Positions 36,651-46,982 are shown, counted from the first letter of the stretch. The stretch is DNA of 64,000 nucleotides from Guyparkeria halophila (GCF_034479635.1 NZ_CP140153.1:1681501-1745500); one strand, 5' to 3'. Notes: generated by a model from the sequence alone, not told the origin. Program-made: numbers and translations.

Positions 36651-38816
36651 TCAGCCATCTTGCGGAAATGACTTGTCGTAGGGCGGTGTGAAACTCGGCG
36701 TAGTGGTGCGCGGCTGGGCTGCCTGAAGCACCGTCTCGAAGGTCGGTGCGACCGCGACGCGGTCACCCAGACCCCACTGGGGCCGGGGCACGCCGAACCA
36801 GTCCAGCAGGGTGGCGGCGAACGAGGTCGAATCGAACGGCACCTCGCCCTCCGCCCGGACGACCGTCCCTTCCTGAATCCAGGGCGACACCATGATGGCC
36901 GGCACGCGCGGCCCCATCAGGTCGTAGGCAAAGCCATCGTGGCAATCGTTGGGCCAGGGCTTGCGCGCATACGGCGGCGGCACGTGGTCGTATACGCCGC
37001 CGTTCTTGTCGAAGGTGACCACCAGCAGGGTGTGCTCCCAGCCGGGCCCGTTACTGATCGCCTCGTAGATCTCGTTGAGGGCGCGCTCGCCGGGTATGGG
37101 GTCCGTCCCCGGGTGATATGACGTCGTCCCCGACGGTGCGTACCAGATCGGTTCCAGGTAGCTGAATGCCGGCAGCTTGCCGTCTTTCGCGTCCTGCGTG
37201 AACTGGTCGAGCCCGGCAATGTAATGCGACGGGTCAGCATCGACCGTGGGAATTTGCCCCTTCAGATAGAGCTGGTAGGTGAAGACATGCTTCTTCCAGA
37301 GCATGGCATCGTAGATCTTCCAGTCCGTGATGCCCTGGCTCCACAACACCTTCCAGATCGACTGACGGTGACGCGATTTGGGCCAGTATTCGTAGGCGTT
37401 CCCGCCCTCCCACGTGCCGAGCCGATTGAACGCTGAGCCGGTGACCGAGAAGGCCCGATTGACGTCCGTACCACCGGGAATCGAGGAAAACCATCGATCC
37501 GAGACGGCGAACCTGGCCGCCAAGCCGTTCAATACCGGCAACTGTTCGGCGCTGAACGTCTCCATCACCTGATCGTTGGCGTTGTTGAGGACGAAACCAC
37601 CCATGTCCGGCGTGGCGCGCTCCCAGTAGTCCGCCGGATCGACGAACATCTGCTGCAAGACGTCGGTGGTGTCATGAAATGGGTCTTGGTCGAGGGCCTT
37701 GAGATCCCAGTTGTCACTCAGCCGCCCGTCCTTGTACTGACTGACGTGGACCTTGCGGTCACCGTGCCAGTTGTAATCGTCCGTGTTGGCCCCGTCGAAG
37801 TCCCCCGCCGGACCGATGACATGGTTCGGCTCACCCTTCTCACACAACCAGCCGCAGACGTTGTCGAACGAGCGGCTTTCGAGCATGTAATAGACGACAT
37901 GCCGAATCTTGGAACGCATGAAGTCCATGGTGCCGGGTGTTTCGGCTCGGCTCGAGTCGACCGGAACACGCGACTGAAAGCCATTCAGGCGCGCTCCAGG
38001 GCCGATCTTTGCGGGCAGCCAGCCTTCGCGAACCGGACCGATCAGCACCTCGGGGCTCTCCGGGTCAAACCCCCATAGGCGGTAACGACCGTCCTCGGGA
38101 CGCCAGTCAAGCAGGTGCTCGCCGATCGCCACGATTTCGTGGCTCGCGTCGATCTCGTCCCAGCGGCCCGCCTGGATCGCAGGTAGGGAAAGCGGCATTT
38201 CCTTCTGGGGGTCGAAGCTCCACAGCCGGAAGTCCCGACCATCCGGGAGCCGATCGAGAACGTAATTGCCAACGGGAATCAGTGCATGCCCCTGCCGGAT
38301 AAGCGGGAAGCCACCCTGCCCCGTATAGGGTTCGGAAAGCGGATCGGCATGTCCTGGCTCTTCCGGCTTCGGATCGAAGTTCCATAGTTCGAATGTCCCC
38401 CGCCCCTTCGCCGGGATCAAGCTGAACACGAAGCTCGCCACGGGCAGCAGATCGAGATGCTCGTCCTCGTTGGGGTCATCGCTGTAGTAGTCGCGGTACC
38501 CCCAGAACTTCGTCTTTTTCCAGATACCGTGCTGCAACAGCGGACCGTTGAGCGGGTCGGCCGCTTGCGGATCGAACGTTCTCAGCGCGAATCGGTACCC
38601 GGGAACCCCGTCGTTATCGCACAGCGGGCTCCACTGCAGCAGGTAGCCGCCTACCTGCGCCACGGCATACGAACGATCGAAACTCGCCTCGGCTCCCACT
38701 GGGACAAAGACCTCGGCTGCCTCCGGGTCCACCCGATAGAGCTGATACGAATCACTCTGTCGCTGGCGACAGATCAGAAAATCGTTGCAACTCGACGTCG
38801 AGGGTGACACGGACAT
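36651..38816 (-). CDS. Phospholipase C / phosphoesterase family protein with an N-terminal repeat domain
   Basis: 721 residues. About 300-700 is the PF04185-type phosphoesterase: HVVYYMLESRSFDNV (307-320), SSIPGGTDVNRAFSVTGSA, VVTFDKNGGVYDHVPPP (599-615) and GPRVPAIMVSPWI. The usual ENRSF is ESRSF (N to S at 314) and DENGG/DEHGG is DKNGG (E to K at 604); both residues bind metal in acid phosphatase AcpA. Before it, residues 20-290 hold about five repeats with a YRLWGFDP-type strand, probably a beta-propeller-like domain. No signal peptide is seen. Start ATG 38816 has AGGGAGAG. Enzyme activity is therefore uncertain. Confidence 0.82.
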   Translation of the reverse strand: MSVSPSTSSCNDFLICRQRQSDSYQLYRVDPEAAEVFVPVGAEASFDRSYAVAQVGGYLLQWSPLCDNDGVPGYRFALRTFDPQAADPLNGPLLQHGIWKKTKFWGYRDYYSDDPNEDEHLDLLPVASFVFSLIPAKGRGTFELWNFDPKPEEPGHADPLSEPYTGQGGFPLIRQGHALIPVGNYVLDRLPDGRDFRLWSFDPQKEMPLSLPAIQAGRWDEIDASHEIVAIGEHLLDWRPEDGRYRLWGFDPESPEVLIGPVREGWLPAKIGPGARLNGFQSRVPVDSSRAETPGTMDFMRSKIRHVVYYMLESRSFDNVCGWLCEKGEPNHVIGPAGDFDGANTDDYNWHGDRKVHVSQYKDGRLSDNWDLKALDQDPFHDTTDVLQQMFVDPADYWERATPDMGGFVLNNANDQVMETFSAEQLPVLNGLAARFAVSDRWFSSIPGGTDVNRAFSVTGSAFNRLGTWEGGNAYEYWPKSRHRQSIWKVLWSQGITDWKIYDAMLWKKHVFTYQLYLKGQIPTVDADPSHYIAGLDQFTQDAKDGKLPAFSYLEPIWYAPSGTTSYHPGTDPIPGERALNEIYEAISNGPGWEHTLLVVTFDKNGGVYDHVPPPYARKPWPNDCHDGFAYDLMGPRVPAIMVSPWIQEGTVVRAEGEVPFDSTSFAATLLDWFGVPRPQWGLGDRVAVAPTFETVLQAAQPRTTTPSFTPPYDKSFPQDG

Positions 38817-38972
38817 GAAAGATCTCTCCCTGTGTTGATTCGAGGACGTCACCTCCGCGTCGTCCCTTCCGGCGCTGATCGGCGCCCTTGAGGCATTCTC
38901 GGCGGACCGGCACATCCAGCACAAGCACAGCCTTTGCCCGGCAAATCTCGGCCCGATCAACCGGACACGAAA

Positions 38973-38999
38973 AAGCCCGGATCCGTCGGATCCGGGCTT
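38973..38999 (-). terminator. Terminator of the small gene at 39038-39268
   Basis: Inverted repeat AAGCCCGGATCCG / CGGATCCGGGCTT with almost no spacer, followed on the minus strand by TTTCGTG. Confidence 0.8.
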
Positions 39000-39037
39000 C
39001 GTCGTCATGGGGCCGCGCTGGGCGGCCCGCAAGGCCG

Positions 39038-39268
39038 TTAGCTTGCCTTGGCTAGGCCGCGGGCGTGGTCGACCGCATCGTCGAAAACCGTGGTCTCGTA
39101 GAGGGTCTCCATGTCGCCCGGCACGGTCATGCGGCCGTTGGTCGATCCCTTGCGGGGTCGCCGAGCAGGTCGCTGCACCAGATACATGCCGTCGGTGGCC
39201 TGTTCAACCAGGATGTTGCCGTTGCGGTAGAAACCGCGTTCCGCGTCCATCTTCTCTGCCATGAGCAT
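39038..39268 (-). CDS. Small hypothetical protein
   Basis: 76 residues from ATG 39268 (or 74 from ATG 39262); AAAGG favours the first. Sequence runs MLMAEKMDAERGFYRNGNILVEQATDGMYLVQRPARRPRKG and ends DDAVDHARGLAKAS. No signal, membrane or known motif. A basic patch (RPARRPRKGST) sits in the middle. It stands alone with its own terminator, so it is probably real. Function unknown. Confidence 0.6.
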   Translation of the reverse strand: MLMAEKMDAERGFYRNGNILVEQATDGMYLVQRPARRPRKGSTNGRMTVPGDMETLYETTVFDDAVDHARGLAKAS

Positions 39269-39684
39269 CACACCTTTGTCGTGATCAGGCCGTACCGCGA
39301 AACGGCGGCCGGCCATGGTGAGTGACAGCCCCGGAACACTCCGAGGCGCCCACCGGTCCACTGTAGGCCAGTCGTCACCGTTGTGTCATGGAAAAATATC
39401 GAAGCGAGCCGAGCCCTGATTCCCGTGGCACCCCGTCTCGACGAAGCTCGTCAGGATGCGGGCACCGGCGCTACCCGGTGATTTCGAAGATGTCGAACAA
39501 GGCATGAAAACCGAACCCCGCCATTCGACTCCGCCGGAAATGACATCGCCGCCCGGAATCCCTACAATGGCGGGCTTCCCGAGGGCTTCCCCGCTGAATT
39601 CCCTGGCAGTATTCCAGGCAACATGCCTGGCAGCATTCCTGGCAGGCATTCCCGGCCCCATCGAATTGTGACGGAGACCAATCA
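39269..39684. other. Intergenic region with short CCTGGCA repeats
   Basis: No convincing gene. About 39595-39655 carries four imperfect copies of a CCTGGCAgcATTC-type 12-13-mer, one in inverted form (CCAGGC...GCCTGG). Two overlapping frames here have no good start. Confidence 0.5.
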
Positions 39685-40245
39685 GTGACCAGCAGCAACC
39701 GCCCGCGTATCAGTGGCTCTCGCTTTCTCAGCGCCGACGATGCGCCCAATTCGCGCCTGAGCATGGGCTCGTCACACCGTGATGCCTACCGCGCGGTCAC
39801 TGGCACCGGGAGCCATTACGGCGCGATCGACGTACCCGCCGACGAGAGCTGCATGGTCTGTGCACCGGCCACACGTCGACTGGCCGAGGACCTCTTCAAC
39901 CAGTGGAATGACGCCCTGCAGACCGGCGATGCCCGCCAGGTCACGGCCCTGTACGCCGAGGACGGCGTGCTGCTGCCCACCGTCTCCAACGTGCCGCGCA
40001 CCAGCCACGCGGAAATCCAGGACTACTTCGAGCACTTCCTGGAAAAAAGCCCGGTCGGCACCATCAACACGCGCAACGTCAAGATCGGTTGCAACAAGCT
40101 GACCGACGCCGGCACTTACACCTTCCGCGTCACCGACGGTGACGAGACCCGCGACGTCCCGGCCCGCTACACCTTTGTCTACGAGAACCGCGACGGACGC
40201 TGGCTGATCGTGCATCACCACTCCTCGATGATGCCGACCGAATAA
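39685..40245 (+). CDS. SnoaL/CaMKII-association-like protein with an N-terminal extension
   Basis: 186 residues. Residues about 60-186 form an NTF2-like fold of the SgcJ/CaMKII-association type: LAEDLFNQWNDALQTGDARQVTALYAEDGVLLPTVS ... YTFVYENRDGRWLIVHHHSS. The first 50 residues are different: unstructured and Arg/Ser-rich (NRPRISGSRFL) with RAVTGTGSHYGA, which resembles the VTGT...YG repeats of carboxysome scaffold CsoS2. This could be a targeting tag (inference). Start is GTG 39685 with GGAGA upstream. Terminator follows. Alternative: an unrelated linker with a chance match. Confidence 0.75.
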   Translation: MTSSNRPRISGSRFLSADDAPNSRLSMGSSHRDAYRAVTGTGSHYGAIDVPADESCMVCAPATRRLAEDLFNQWNDALQTGDARQVTALYAEDGVLLPTVSNVPRTSHAEIQDYFEHFLEKSPVGTINTRNVKIGCNKLTDAGTYTFRVTDGDETRDVPARYTFVYENRDGRWLIVHHHSSMMPTE

Positions 40246-40276
40246 CACCGCTCGCGCTCACCACGCTCGTACGACC

Positions 40277-40302
40277 ACGCCCGCAATCATGGCGGGCGTT
40301 TT
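40277..40302 (+). terminator. Terminator of the SnoaL-like gene
   Basis: Stem ACGCCCGC / GCGGGCGT with a 7-base loop and a following TTTT. Confidence 0.88.
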
Positions 40303-40312
40303 GCGTCAGATA

Positions 40313-41239
<927 letters not shown>

Positions 41240-41275
41240 AGGTAATATCTCTCCGCGTCGGTAAAACCATTAAAC

Positions 41276-41311
41276 AAAACGGCCTGCCCAGATGAGCTGT
41301 CCGGGCAGGCC
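41276..41311 (-). terminator. Terminator of the 1106-residue protein gene
   Basis: 9-bp stem GGCCTGCCC / GGGCAGGCC with a 13-base loop, followed on the minus strand by GTTTTG. It lies between the DUF808 start and the stop of the large gene. Confidence 0.75.
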
Positions 41312-41373
41312 TTCGATAATTCACTCGGGTTCCGGCCGACAACCGCACGGCCGTCCCCTTTGCTGTCATGCGC

Positions 41374-44300
41374 TCATATAGGCGTAGTGGTCGGCCCGCT
41401 TGGTCGCATGGGCACTTCGCGCCACCCATGATCGGGATCAATTTCCCCACTGCCAAAAAGCGATGCCGGAGTGTGCCCCGTGGCTACAGGATCATGGGCA
41501 TACGCCAGTTGTCCATTGAGATAGAGCTCATAGGCTGGAAACCCGTCATGCTGGCCACGCAGTCGATAAAGCGTTTTCTTCTGCAGGGCGTCGGCAGTGA
41601 GATATAGATCCATATCTCCCGTAATCTCGGGCGCCGGCCAAAACACTTCGTCCGGTATCGCCGCATTGATCACGATATTCAACTTGATGGTGGGTGATGG
41701 CGAATCGGTGACTCGTGACGAATACAACGGGTTGTCTTCAAATCGCTGAGCTCGGGCCGCGATGTGAGCATCGGTCACAGACTGTGTAGCTCGTTCCGTC
41801 GGCGTAGCGCCAGGTTTGATCGCCATGAACCAACTCGGCTTGCCCGAGACCTCGACCGCATCCTCTTCGGCATACGCCGTGGATTCACCGAATTCGCGTC
41901 GGTACGAACCAATGATCGGCGAGGCCAGATCGGGGTCGAGCCCCAGCACGCACTCGACCATGGCGCGATGTGTGCCGCCATCATAGGAAAAACCCCGACC
42001 GTCGCCTCCCAAAGGCGGAGCGCCCGGGAGGTCGACAGCTTCGCTGGGGATGAAGAGTCGCAGTCGAACATCGACGGGCTCTGTCTGGATGTGACTGGCA
42101 AACATGACACCGGACTGGGAGGTGTCACCCAGACGATTGCTGGTGGCGGACTGCCGGCCCTCATCCGTGAGGGCACCACGATCGTAGGCCTCCTCAATCA
42201 ATTGCAGATCGTCGTAGGTCCGGGCCGGATCGCCTAAGGATTTCGATGTCGATCCCTGACCGGCGGACGAGCCGTCCGAAGCGCCACCACCTCCATTCTG
42301 CATGATCTCGCGCGCACGCTGCTGAGCTTCGTCCGCACCAACCGATCCGGTCGCCAGGCCCGTCATCAGGTCGGCAAGCTCCTGACGACCCGACATGTCA
42401 CGGAAGATATTCGACTGCCCGAGCAGACCGAGCGCGCCGGCCATACCGGTGGGATCGGGCGCCGGCTGCGGATTGACGATGTTGACCACCGAGTCCGGCA
42501 TTGAAGTTGGCTCGAGGTCCGGGTCACGGGCGCGCGAACCGGGGCTCACGCCGCTGATTTCCGGCGCCTCGGCGTCCCGGCACGGCGATTGGCTCCAATC
42601 CTTCCGTCGGCTCACATCACGCTTCTCACAGACGCTGCAACTGGAGAGCTGCGCCTCGGCGAAGACACCGCGCGCCGGCAAGCTAACCACCCGTTCGGCC
42701 ACTGAATCGCTCGCTGACTCCGATGCCCGTTCGGACACCTCGCGCAGCGGATAAGCCAGGTAACGGCCCTGAACTGCCAGCGGCCGATCCACGACGTAGT
42801 CCAGCAGCGTGCCCTGACCATACGCCTGAGCATCGAGTGCGGCGGTCCGAGCGGTGTTGCTCTGATTCAACCAGATCAGCCGGCTGTAGTGGTATTGCTG
42901 GGCGTTGAGATGGTCCAGCAAGCGCTGCTGACAGAAGCGATCACGTCGTTGGGCCGTCGCCGTCGCCTCATCGGCGTCCGACGAGCCTTCCTCCTCGTCC
43001 GGTTCGGTTGCGAGCGACACGTCATCCCGCCACTCGCCGTCGGCGGAAAACATCTTGTTCACGCCCAGATTGCGATACAACGGGCGCAGCTCGCTCTCGC
43101 CCTCGAGCAAATACTCGACCTGCACGCCCTTGAACTTCCAATCGTCGCCGACGGATTTGTTGTAGCGCACCCCGACTTCGCGCACGTCCTCGATGCGCAC
43201 GCCCTGACCCATGACGGGAAAGTCATAAGTCTTGCTGCTGTTGGAGCCGTAATCGCTGCCCTGCGCGGTAAGCTTGTGCTCCTTGTCGCCACCGTTTGCC
43301 AGACTGACGATGGCGAATACCGTGCCGACCCACGCGCCCTCGTCACCGGTATACAGCCGCACCTTGAACCGTTCCACGGTGCCGATTGCCCCCGACGAAT
43401 CCGCGTCCGGTTCGGGCGCATCCACCTCATGCATGCCATGCACGAGCCGAGCGTTAGCGTCGAAACATTCGCGCAACCGGGGGGCCTGTAATGCAGGCTC
43501 CAGGATGTGACGGTAGCGGGGGAGATTGTCGGGCGTGAAATCGATCAGATCCTGCTCAACCAGCAGCACCTCGACTTCGCGATTGAATTCGGTCCGAACC
43601 AGATAATTGCGCAGCACCTCGTGGTAAAGAACGGTGAGCGCATGGCAGTTATTGTGATTGCGCACGGTGCGCGTCTCGATCACCTCGGATTCGCTCTGAT
43701 CCGATTGTGTGACGATGGTGCTGTTGCGGGAGCGCACCGACGCACTAGACTGCACGATGGTGTCTGCGAGTTCCTGCGTGGTTTCCGCCGAGGTCTGACG
43801 ACGGCCGCCGGAAAACGACAAGCCGGAACCCGCCGCAGCGTTTACCTCCACTGCTTCGATCGGGATAGTCGCCGCCGCGGCCGACATCAGCGAACCGCCG
43901 CCCTGAATCTCGCGGACACTTGCCTCGACGGTCTCCTCGATCGAGCGATCGCGTCGCTGGCGATGACGCAGGTTCTCGGTAACGGTCGTGTTCTCGCCGC
44001 GACTGGCGTCATCGCTTCTGGACCAATCGATCACGGCGAGATTAACCGCCTCGCACGGCGCTAGGGGCACGCTGTACACCACCTCCCCCAAGGTGTGCCG
44101 GGCTGGAGACCAGGTGACGCGATACTCGCGGACCTTACCGGTGCGAACGCCAGCCTCCGACTTCACCCAATGTCCGCGGCCCTCGGGGCTCTCTTCCCAG
44201 GGCACGTCGCGAATCACCTCCCGCAGGAAGTAGCTCTTGGTGGCCTTGTTGCTGGGTATGACCTGGCGGCAATCATCCTCGCCGAGCGAGAGATCGGCAT

Positions 44301-44694
44301 TCCCACCGAACGCGCCTGGCGAATGACGAAAGTCGAACACCGAAGGCATGACGGACTGCGGCGCATCGTATCCGCTAGCGCCAATCGCCCCGCTTGCCTT
44401 GGGAACACCGAGCGTCACCACGTCACCGCCCCGACCGTATTGCGCGTCGGCCACGACGTCGATGCGGGCCTCAGCGTCGTCCAGCGGCTGAACCCAGAGG
44501 TGTTTCAATGGGCCGATCGCTTTCGTCGGCACCAGATCGAACGCCAAGAAGCCGTTGGCATTCGACGCCAACACACCGAGATTGACTAAGTTTCCCTTCT
44601 CGTCCTCGGCCATGCTCGACACGAGCATGTTGGGCACGCGCTCACCGTTTTCGGCGTCACGAACCACGACGCCAAGCTTGGATTCCCTATCCAT
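41374..44694 (-). CDS. 1106-residue protein of unknown function with PLAT-like and DUF3238-like parts
   Basis: No signal peptide. Residues about 1-95 look like a beta-sandwich (VVVRDAENGERVPNMLVSS). Then VVYSVPLAPCEAVNLAVIDWSRSD (about 205-230), a polar helical stretch (TENLRHRQRRDRSIEETVEASVREI) with Gly/Ser-rich segments, and NHNNCHALTVLYHEVLRNY (about 345-365). VKVRLYTGDEGAWVG... suggests a PLAT-like domain (about 450-560). The C-terminal third has VRLRLFIPSEAVDLPGAPP ... GRGFSYDGGTHRAM, like DUF3238. I have seen related long proteins in scattered bacteria and fungi without a known role. Start ATG 44694 has GGAGGTAGGG. Confidence 0.75.
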   Translation of the reverse strand: MDRESKLGVVVRDAENGERVPNMLVSSMAEDEKGNLVNLGVLASNANGFLAFDLVPTKAIGPLKHLWVQPLDDAEARIDVVADAQYGRGGDVVTLGVPKASGAIGASGYDAPQSVMPSVFDFRHSPGAFGGNADLSLGEDDCRQVIPSNKATKSYFLREVIRDVPWEESPEGRGHWVKSEAGVRTGKVREYRVTWSPARHTLGEVVYSVPLAPCEAVNLAVIDWSRSDDASRGENTTVTENLRHRQRRDRSIEETVEASVREIQGGGSLMSAAAATIPIEAVEVNAAAGSGLSFSGGRRQTSAETTQELADTIVQSSASVRSRNSTIVTQSDQSESEVIETRTVRNHNNCHALTVLYHEVLRNYLVRTEFNREVEVLLVEQDLIDFTPDNLPRYRHILEPALQAPRLRECFDANARLVHGMHEVDAPEPDADSSGAIGTVERFKVRLYTGDEGAWVGTVFAIVSLANGGDKEHKLTAQGSDYGSNSSKTYDFPVMGQGVRIEDVREVGVRYNKSVGDDWKFKGVQVEYLLEGESELRPLYRNLGVNKMFSADGEWRDDVSLATEPDEEEGSSDADEATATAQRRDRFCQQRLLDHLNAQQYHYSRLIWLNQSNTARTAALDAQAYGQGTLLDYVVDRPLAVQGRYLAYPLREVSERASESASDSVAERVVSLPARGVFAEAQLSSCSVCEKRDVSRRKDWSQSPCRDAEAPEISGVSPGSRARDPDLEPTSMPDSVVNIVNPQPAPDPTGMAGALGLLGQSNIFRDMSGRQELADLMTGLATGSVGADEAQQRAREIMQNGGGGASDGSSAGQGSTSKSLGDPARTYDDLQLIEEAYDRGALTDEGRQSATSNRLGDTSQSGVMFASHIQTEPVDVRLRLFIPSEAVDLPGAPPLGGDGRGFSYDGGTHRAMVECVLGLDPDLASPIIGSYRREFGESTAYAEEDAVEVSGKPSWFMAIKPGATPTERATQSVTDAHIAARAQRFEDNPLYSSRVTDSPSPTIKLNIVINAAIPDEVFWPAPEITGDMDLYLTADALQKKTLYRLRGQHDGFPAYELYLNGQLAYAHDPVATGHTPASLFGSGEIDPDHGWREVPMRPSGPTTTPI

Positions 44695-44953
44695 TCAACC
44701 CTACCTCCATGTCTTTGGTCTACACTCAAGTCATTGACATATTTGACGTTAACATCAATCGACATCGGGATTCCAACAACTTCCGTGAGCCTTTCTCGGG
44801 GCCCCGCCAGCCGGAAAATCCACGTCTCTCGACACCGGCCGCGCCCGAACATTGACAGCGGCAGCTTTCGACGCGGCGAGAGTATTTCCAACCCGTTCAA
44901 CCGGCAGTGACTCGCACCAATCGAACCCCACCCGGCGACCCAATCAGACAAAT

Positions 44954-45016
44954 TCAGTCCTGATGCACCGCCAGCCAGATCATATCCAGGTCCGGATCAG
45001 TCCAGACCACGCGGTG
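44954..45016 (-). pseudogene. Remnant of a cupin gene (C-terminal 20 codons)
   Basis: On the minus strand it reads [20 protein letters not shown] then stop. The complete cupin gene at 47301-47618 ends HRVAWTDPDQDTVWLAVHYD. The match stops abruptly at 45016, where DUF808-like sequence begins. Confidence 0.85.
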
Positions 45017-45126
45017 GGCGGATCTTCTCCGCGCCCTCGAAACACAAGAACAGCCCACCGAGCATCATTTGTGGGGTTATCAGCCAAGGCAGGAAGGCGC
45101 TGATCAGCAAGGCCGCCGGTACCGGA
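45016..45126 (-). pseudogene. Remnant of a DUF808 gene (internal fragment)
   Basis: The minus strand reads [17 protein letters not shown] then [16 protein letters not shown], almost the same as residues about 75-110 of the intact DUF808 protein (40313-41239). Around seven of eight bases agree at DNA level. No start or stop of its own. It joins the cupin remnant directly. Confidence 0.88.
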
Positions 45127-45206
45127 TGGTCGCGTATCCACGGCACGGCCAAGGCATGCGAAGATAACGCCCTCGCCCAGACGGGTCTTTTCGCAACGGA
45201 AGCGAC

Positions 45207-46058
45207 ATGAATTCCTACCGACGCAAGGCAGCCATACTGATCGCCGTGGTGAGCGTCGCGCTCGCCCTCGTCGCGGGCAGCGTCGCATGGTTGATCGTGC
45301 CGGGCGAGGGGGCTGTGGATGGCGCGCTGATGGCCGCCCTCGCGGCGATCGCCTGCGGGCTGGCGATCTACCCGATCGTGGTGCATCTCAACAACGAGAA
45401 CGACCGCAAGTCGCGTGACCTGCTGAAATCGCACATCGCGCTGCTCGAGGCCATGGGCAAAGCCGTGGCCAAGCGCGACTCCGACACCGGCGATCACAAT
45501 TACCGCGTCACCAACATCGCCATGGCCATCGGCGAAAAGCTCGGCCTGGCCGACAAGCCCATGCGCGCCCTGCTCTCCGGCGCCCTGCTCCACGACGTCG
45601 GCAAGATCGGCGTGCCGGATCGGATCCTGCTCAAGCCCGGCCGCCTGGACGACCAGGAAATGGCCCTGATGCGCTCCCACGTGCCGCAGGGCGAGGACAT
45701 CGTCGACGGCATCCCCTCGTTGGCCGATGCCCGCGACGTCATCGCCTACCACCACGAAAAGTGGGATGGCACCGGCTACCCGCGCGGGCTGGCCGGCGAG
45801 GACATCCCGCTCAGTGCCCGCATCTTCGCCGTCGCCGACGTGTTCGACGCGCTGTGCTCGCCGCGCCCCTACAAGGACGCCATGTCCTTCGAGACCGCCT
45901 GGGGCATCATCCGCGACGACGCCGGCAGCCACTTCGATCCCAGGGTGGTCGAGGCCTTCCGTCCCCTCGCCCGCAGGCTCCACCGGCAGCACTTCGGCGA
46001 GAACGGCGGCCGCTCGCGCGAGATCCTGGAACGCGGCATCGCCAAGTACTTCTTCTAA
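45207..46058 (+). CDS. HD-GYP domain c-di-GMP phosphodiesterase
   Basis: 283 residues. Two N-terminal membrane helices (about 8-30, 38-58), a short helix and then the HD-GYP domain: [22 protein letters not shown] (HD pair), [20 protein letters not shown] (HHE and GYP), [13 protein letters not shown]. All metal and signature residues are present, so it should cleave c-di-GMP. Start ATG 45207 has ACGGAAG upstream. It lies just past the two-gene remnant and probably provides the counterweight to the three GGDEF proteins here, which is inference. Confidence 0.92.
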   Translation: MNSYRRKAAILIAVVSVALALVAGSVAWLIVPGEGAVDGALMAALAAIACGLAIYPIVVHLNNENDRKSRDLLKSHIALLEAMGKAVAKRDSDTGDHNYRVTNIAMAIGEKLGLADKPMRALLSGALLHDVGKIGVPDRILLKPGRLDDQEMALMRSHVPQGEDIVDGIPSLADARDVIAYHHEKWDGTGYPRGLAGEDIPLSARIFAVADVFDALCSPRPYKDAMSFETAWGIIRDDAGSHFDPRVVEAFRPLARRLHRQHFGENGGRSREILERGIAKYFF

Positions 46059-46076
46059 GCGTCGCGCCGACCCTGC

Positions 46077-46982
46077 CTACTCGGGCATTTCCACCTCGGC
46101 GTCCGGCACGACCGGACGACTGCGATAGGGATAGTTCTTCAGCCGCGTATCGCCGCGCGTGTGCGGCTCGACCAGAGTCTTGTCGGGATCGATCCAGTCC
46201 TCCCAGACAAAATCCTCGATCACCTTCGCCTGGTAGCTTGCCGCCAGCGGGTGCTCGAGGATGTCGTTGACGTGCTGCCACTGGTAGTGGCGCATCAGAT
46301 CGACCTGGTAGGGCGTCGGGTTCCCGCCGGCCTGCTTGACCACGGCCTTGAGCGCCTTGACCCGCTCCATCGAGACCCTGGGCTGCCAATCGATTTCGCC
46401 GGGCAACATCACCGGCTCGTCGGGGATGTTGTTGATACCCGTTCTCCAAGTGGCGAGCACGGCCACGTCGGTGTCCTCGCGGTACAGCAGGATCGCGTGG
46501 CTGTAACGTTTGTCCTTGAAGAAACCGAGCGTGCCGTATTGCAGGCGCGCCCCGGTCAGATAGGCGACCGCGTCCGACCAGCACGGCGAGGTACCGCTGA
46601 TGCCGCGCAGTACGCTGCGATCGATGATCCCGTCCGGGAACAGCGTCCGGAAGGCCACCCACGCCGCGTTCGCCGCGTGCGTGGTGCCCTCGCAGTCGTG
46701 GCCGTGGAAGCGCACCAAATCCTTCAGCGTGACCGGATAGGTGTAGGGGTAGTAGCGCCCCTGCGTACCCCGCGTCGCCAGTATCTGAAACACCGGCGCA
46801 TGGGGTTTCGCCACCATCGAGGCGTACCACGTCGGCTCGCGATCCGGCGCCTCAACGTCCGTCTCGATAAAGATCGTCCGGCCCTGATCGAAGATTGGCT
46901 CAGCGGCCAGCGCGGCCGACGGCAGCCCCCACAGGCCGATTGCAGCCAATGAGACCACCAGGGTTATCCAACTCGGCTTCAT
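46077..46982 (-). CDS. FmdE-like exported protein
   Basis: 301 residues. Signal peptide WITLVVSLAAIGLWGLPSAALA (cleavage near residue 27). VRFHGHDCEGTTHAANAAWVAF is the FmdE signature (FHGHxCxG), the metal-binding start of that domain; GISGTSPCWSDAVAYLTGARLQYGTL continues it. Archaeal FmdE belongs to formylmethanofuran dehydrogenase; in bacteria stand-alone exported forms have no known role. C-terminal 100 residues are unassigned. Start ATG 46982 has GGAGG. Convergent with HD-GYP gene. Confidence 0.78.
   Translation of the reverse strand: MKPSWITLVVSLAAIGLWGLPSAALAAEPIFDQGRTIFIETDVEAPDREPTWYASMVAKPHAPVFQILATRGTQGRYYPYTYPVTLKDLVRFHGHDCEGTTHAANAAWVAFRTLFPDGIIDRSVLRGISGTSPCWSDAVAYLTGARLQYGTLGFFKDKRYSHAILLYREDTDVAVLATWRTGINNIPDEPVMLPGEIDWQPRVSMERVKALKAVVKQAGGNPTPYQVDLMRHYQWQHVNDILEHPLAASYQAKVIEDFVWEDWIDPDKTLVEPHTRGDTRLKNYPYRSRPVVPDAEVEMPE

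Noticed and set aside
39386-39671. Two overlapping frames of about 70-90 codons before the SnoaL-like gene
   Set aside because: No Shine-Dalgarno, composition unlike proteins, and the frame that ends over the next start has no start codon before the repeats.
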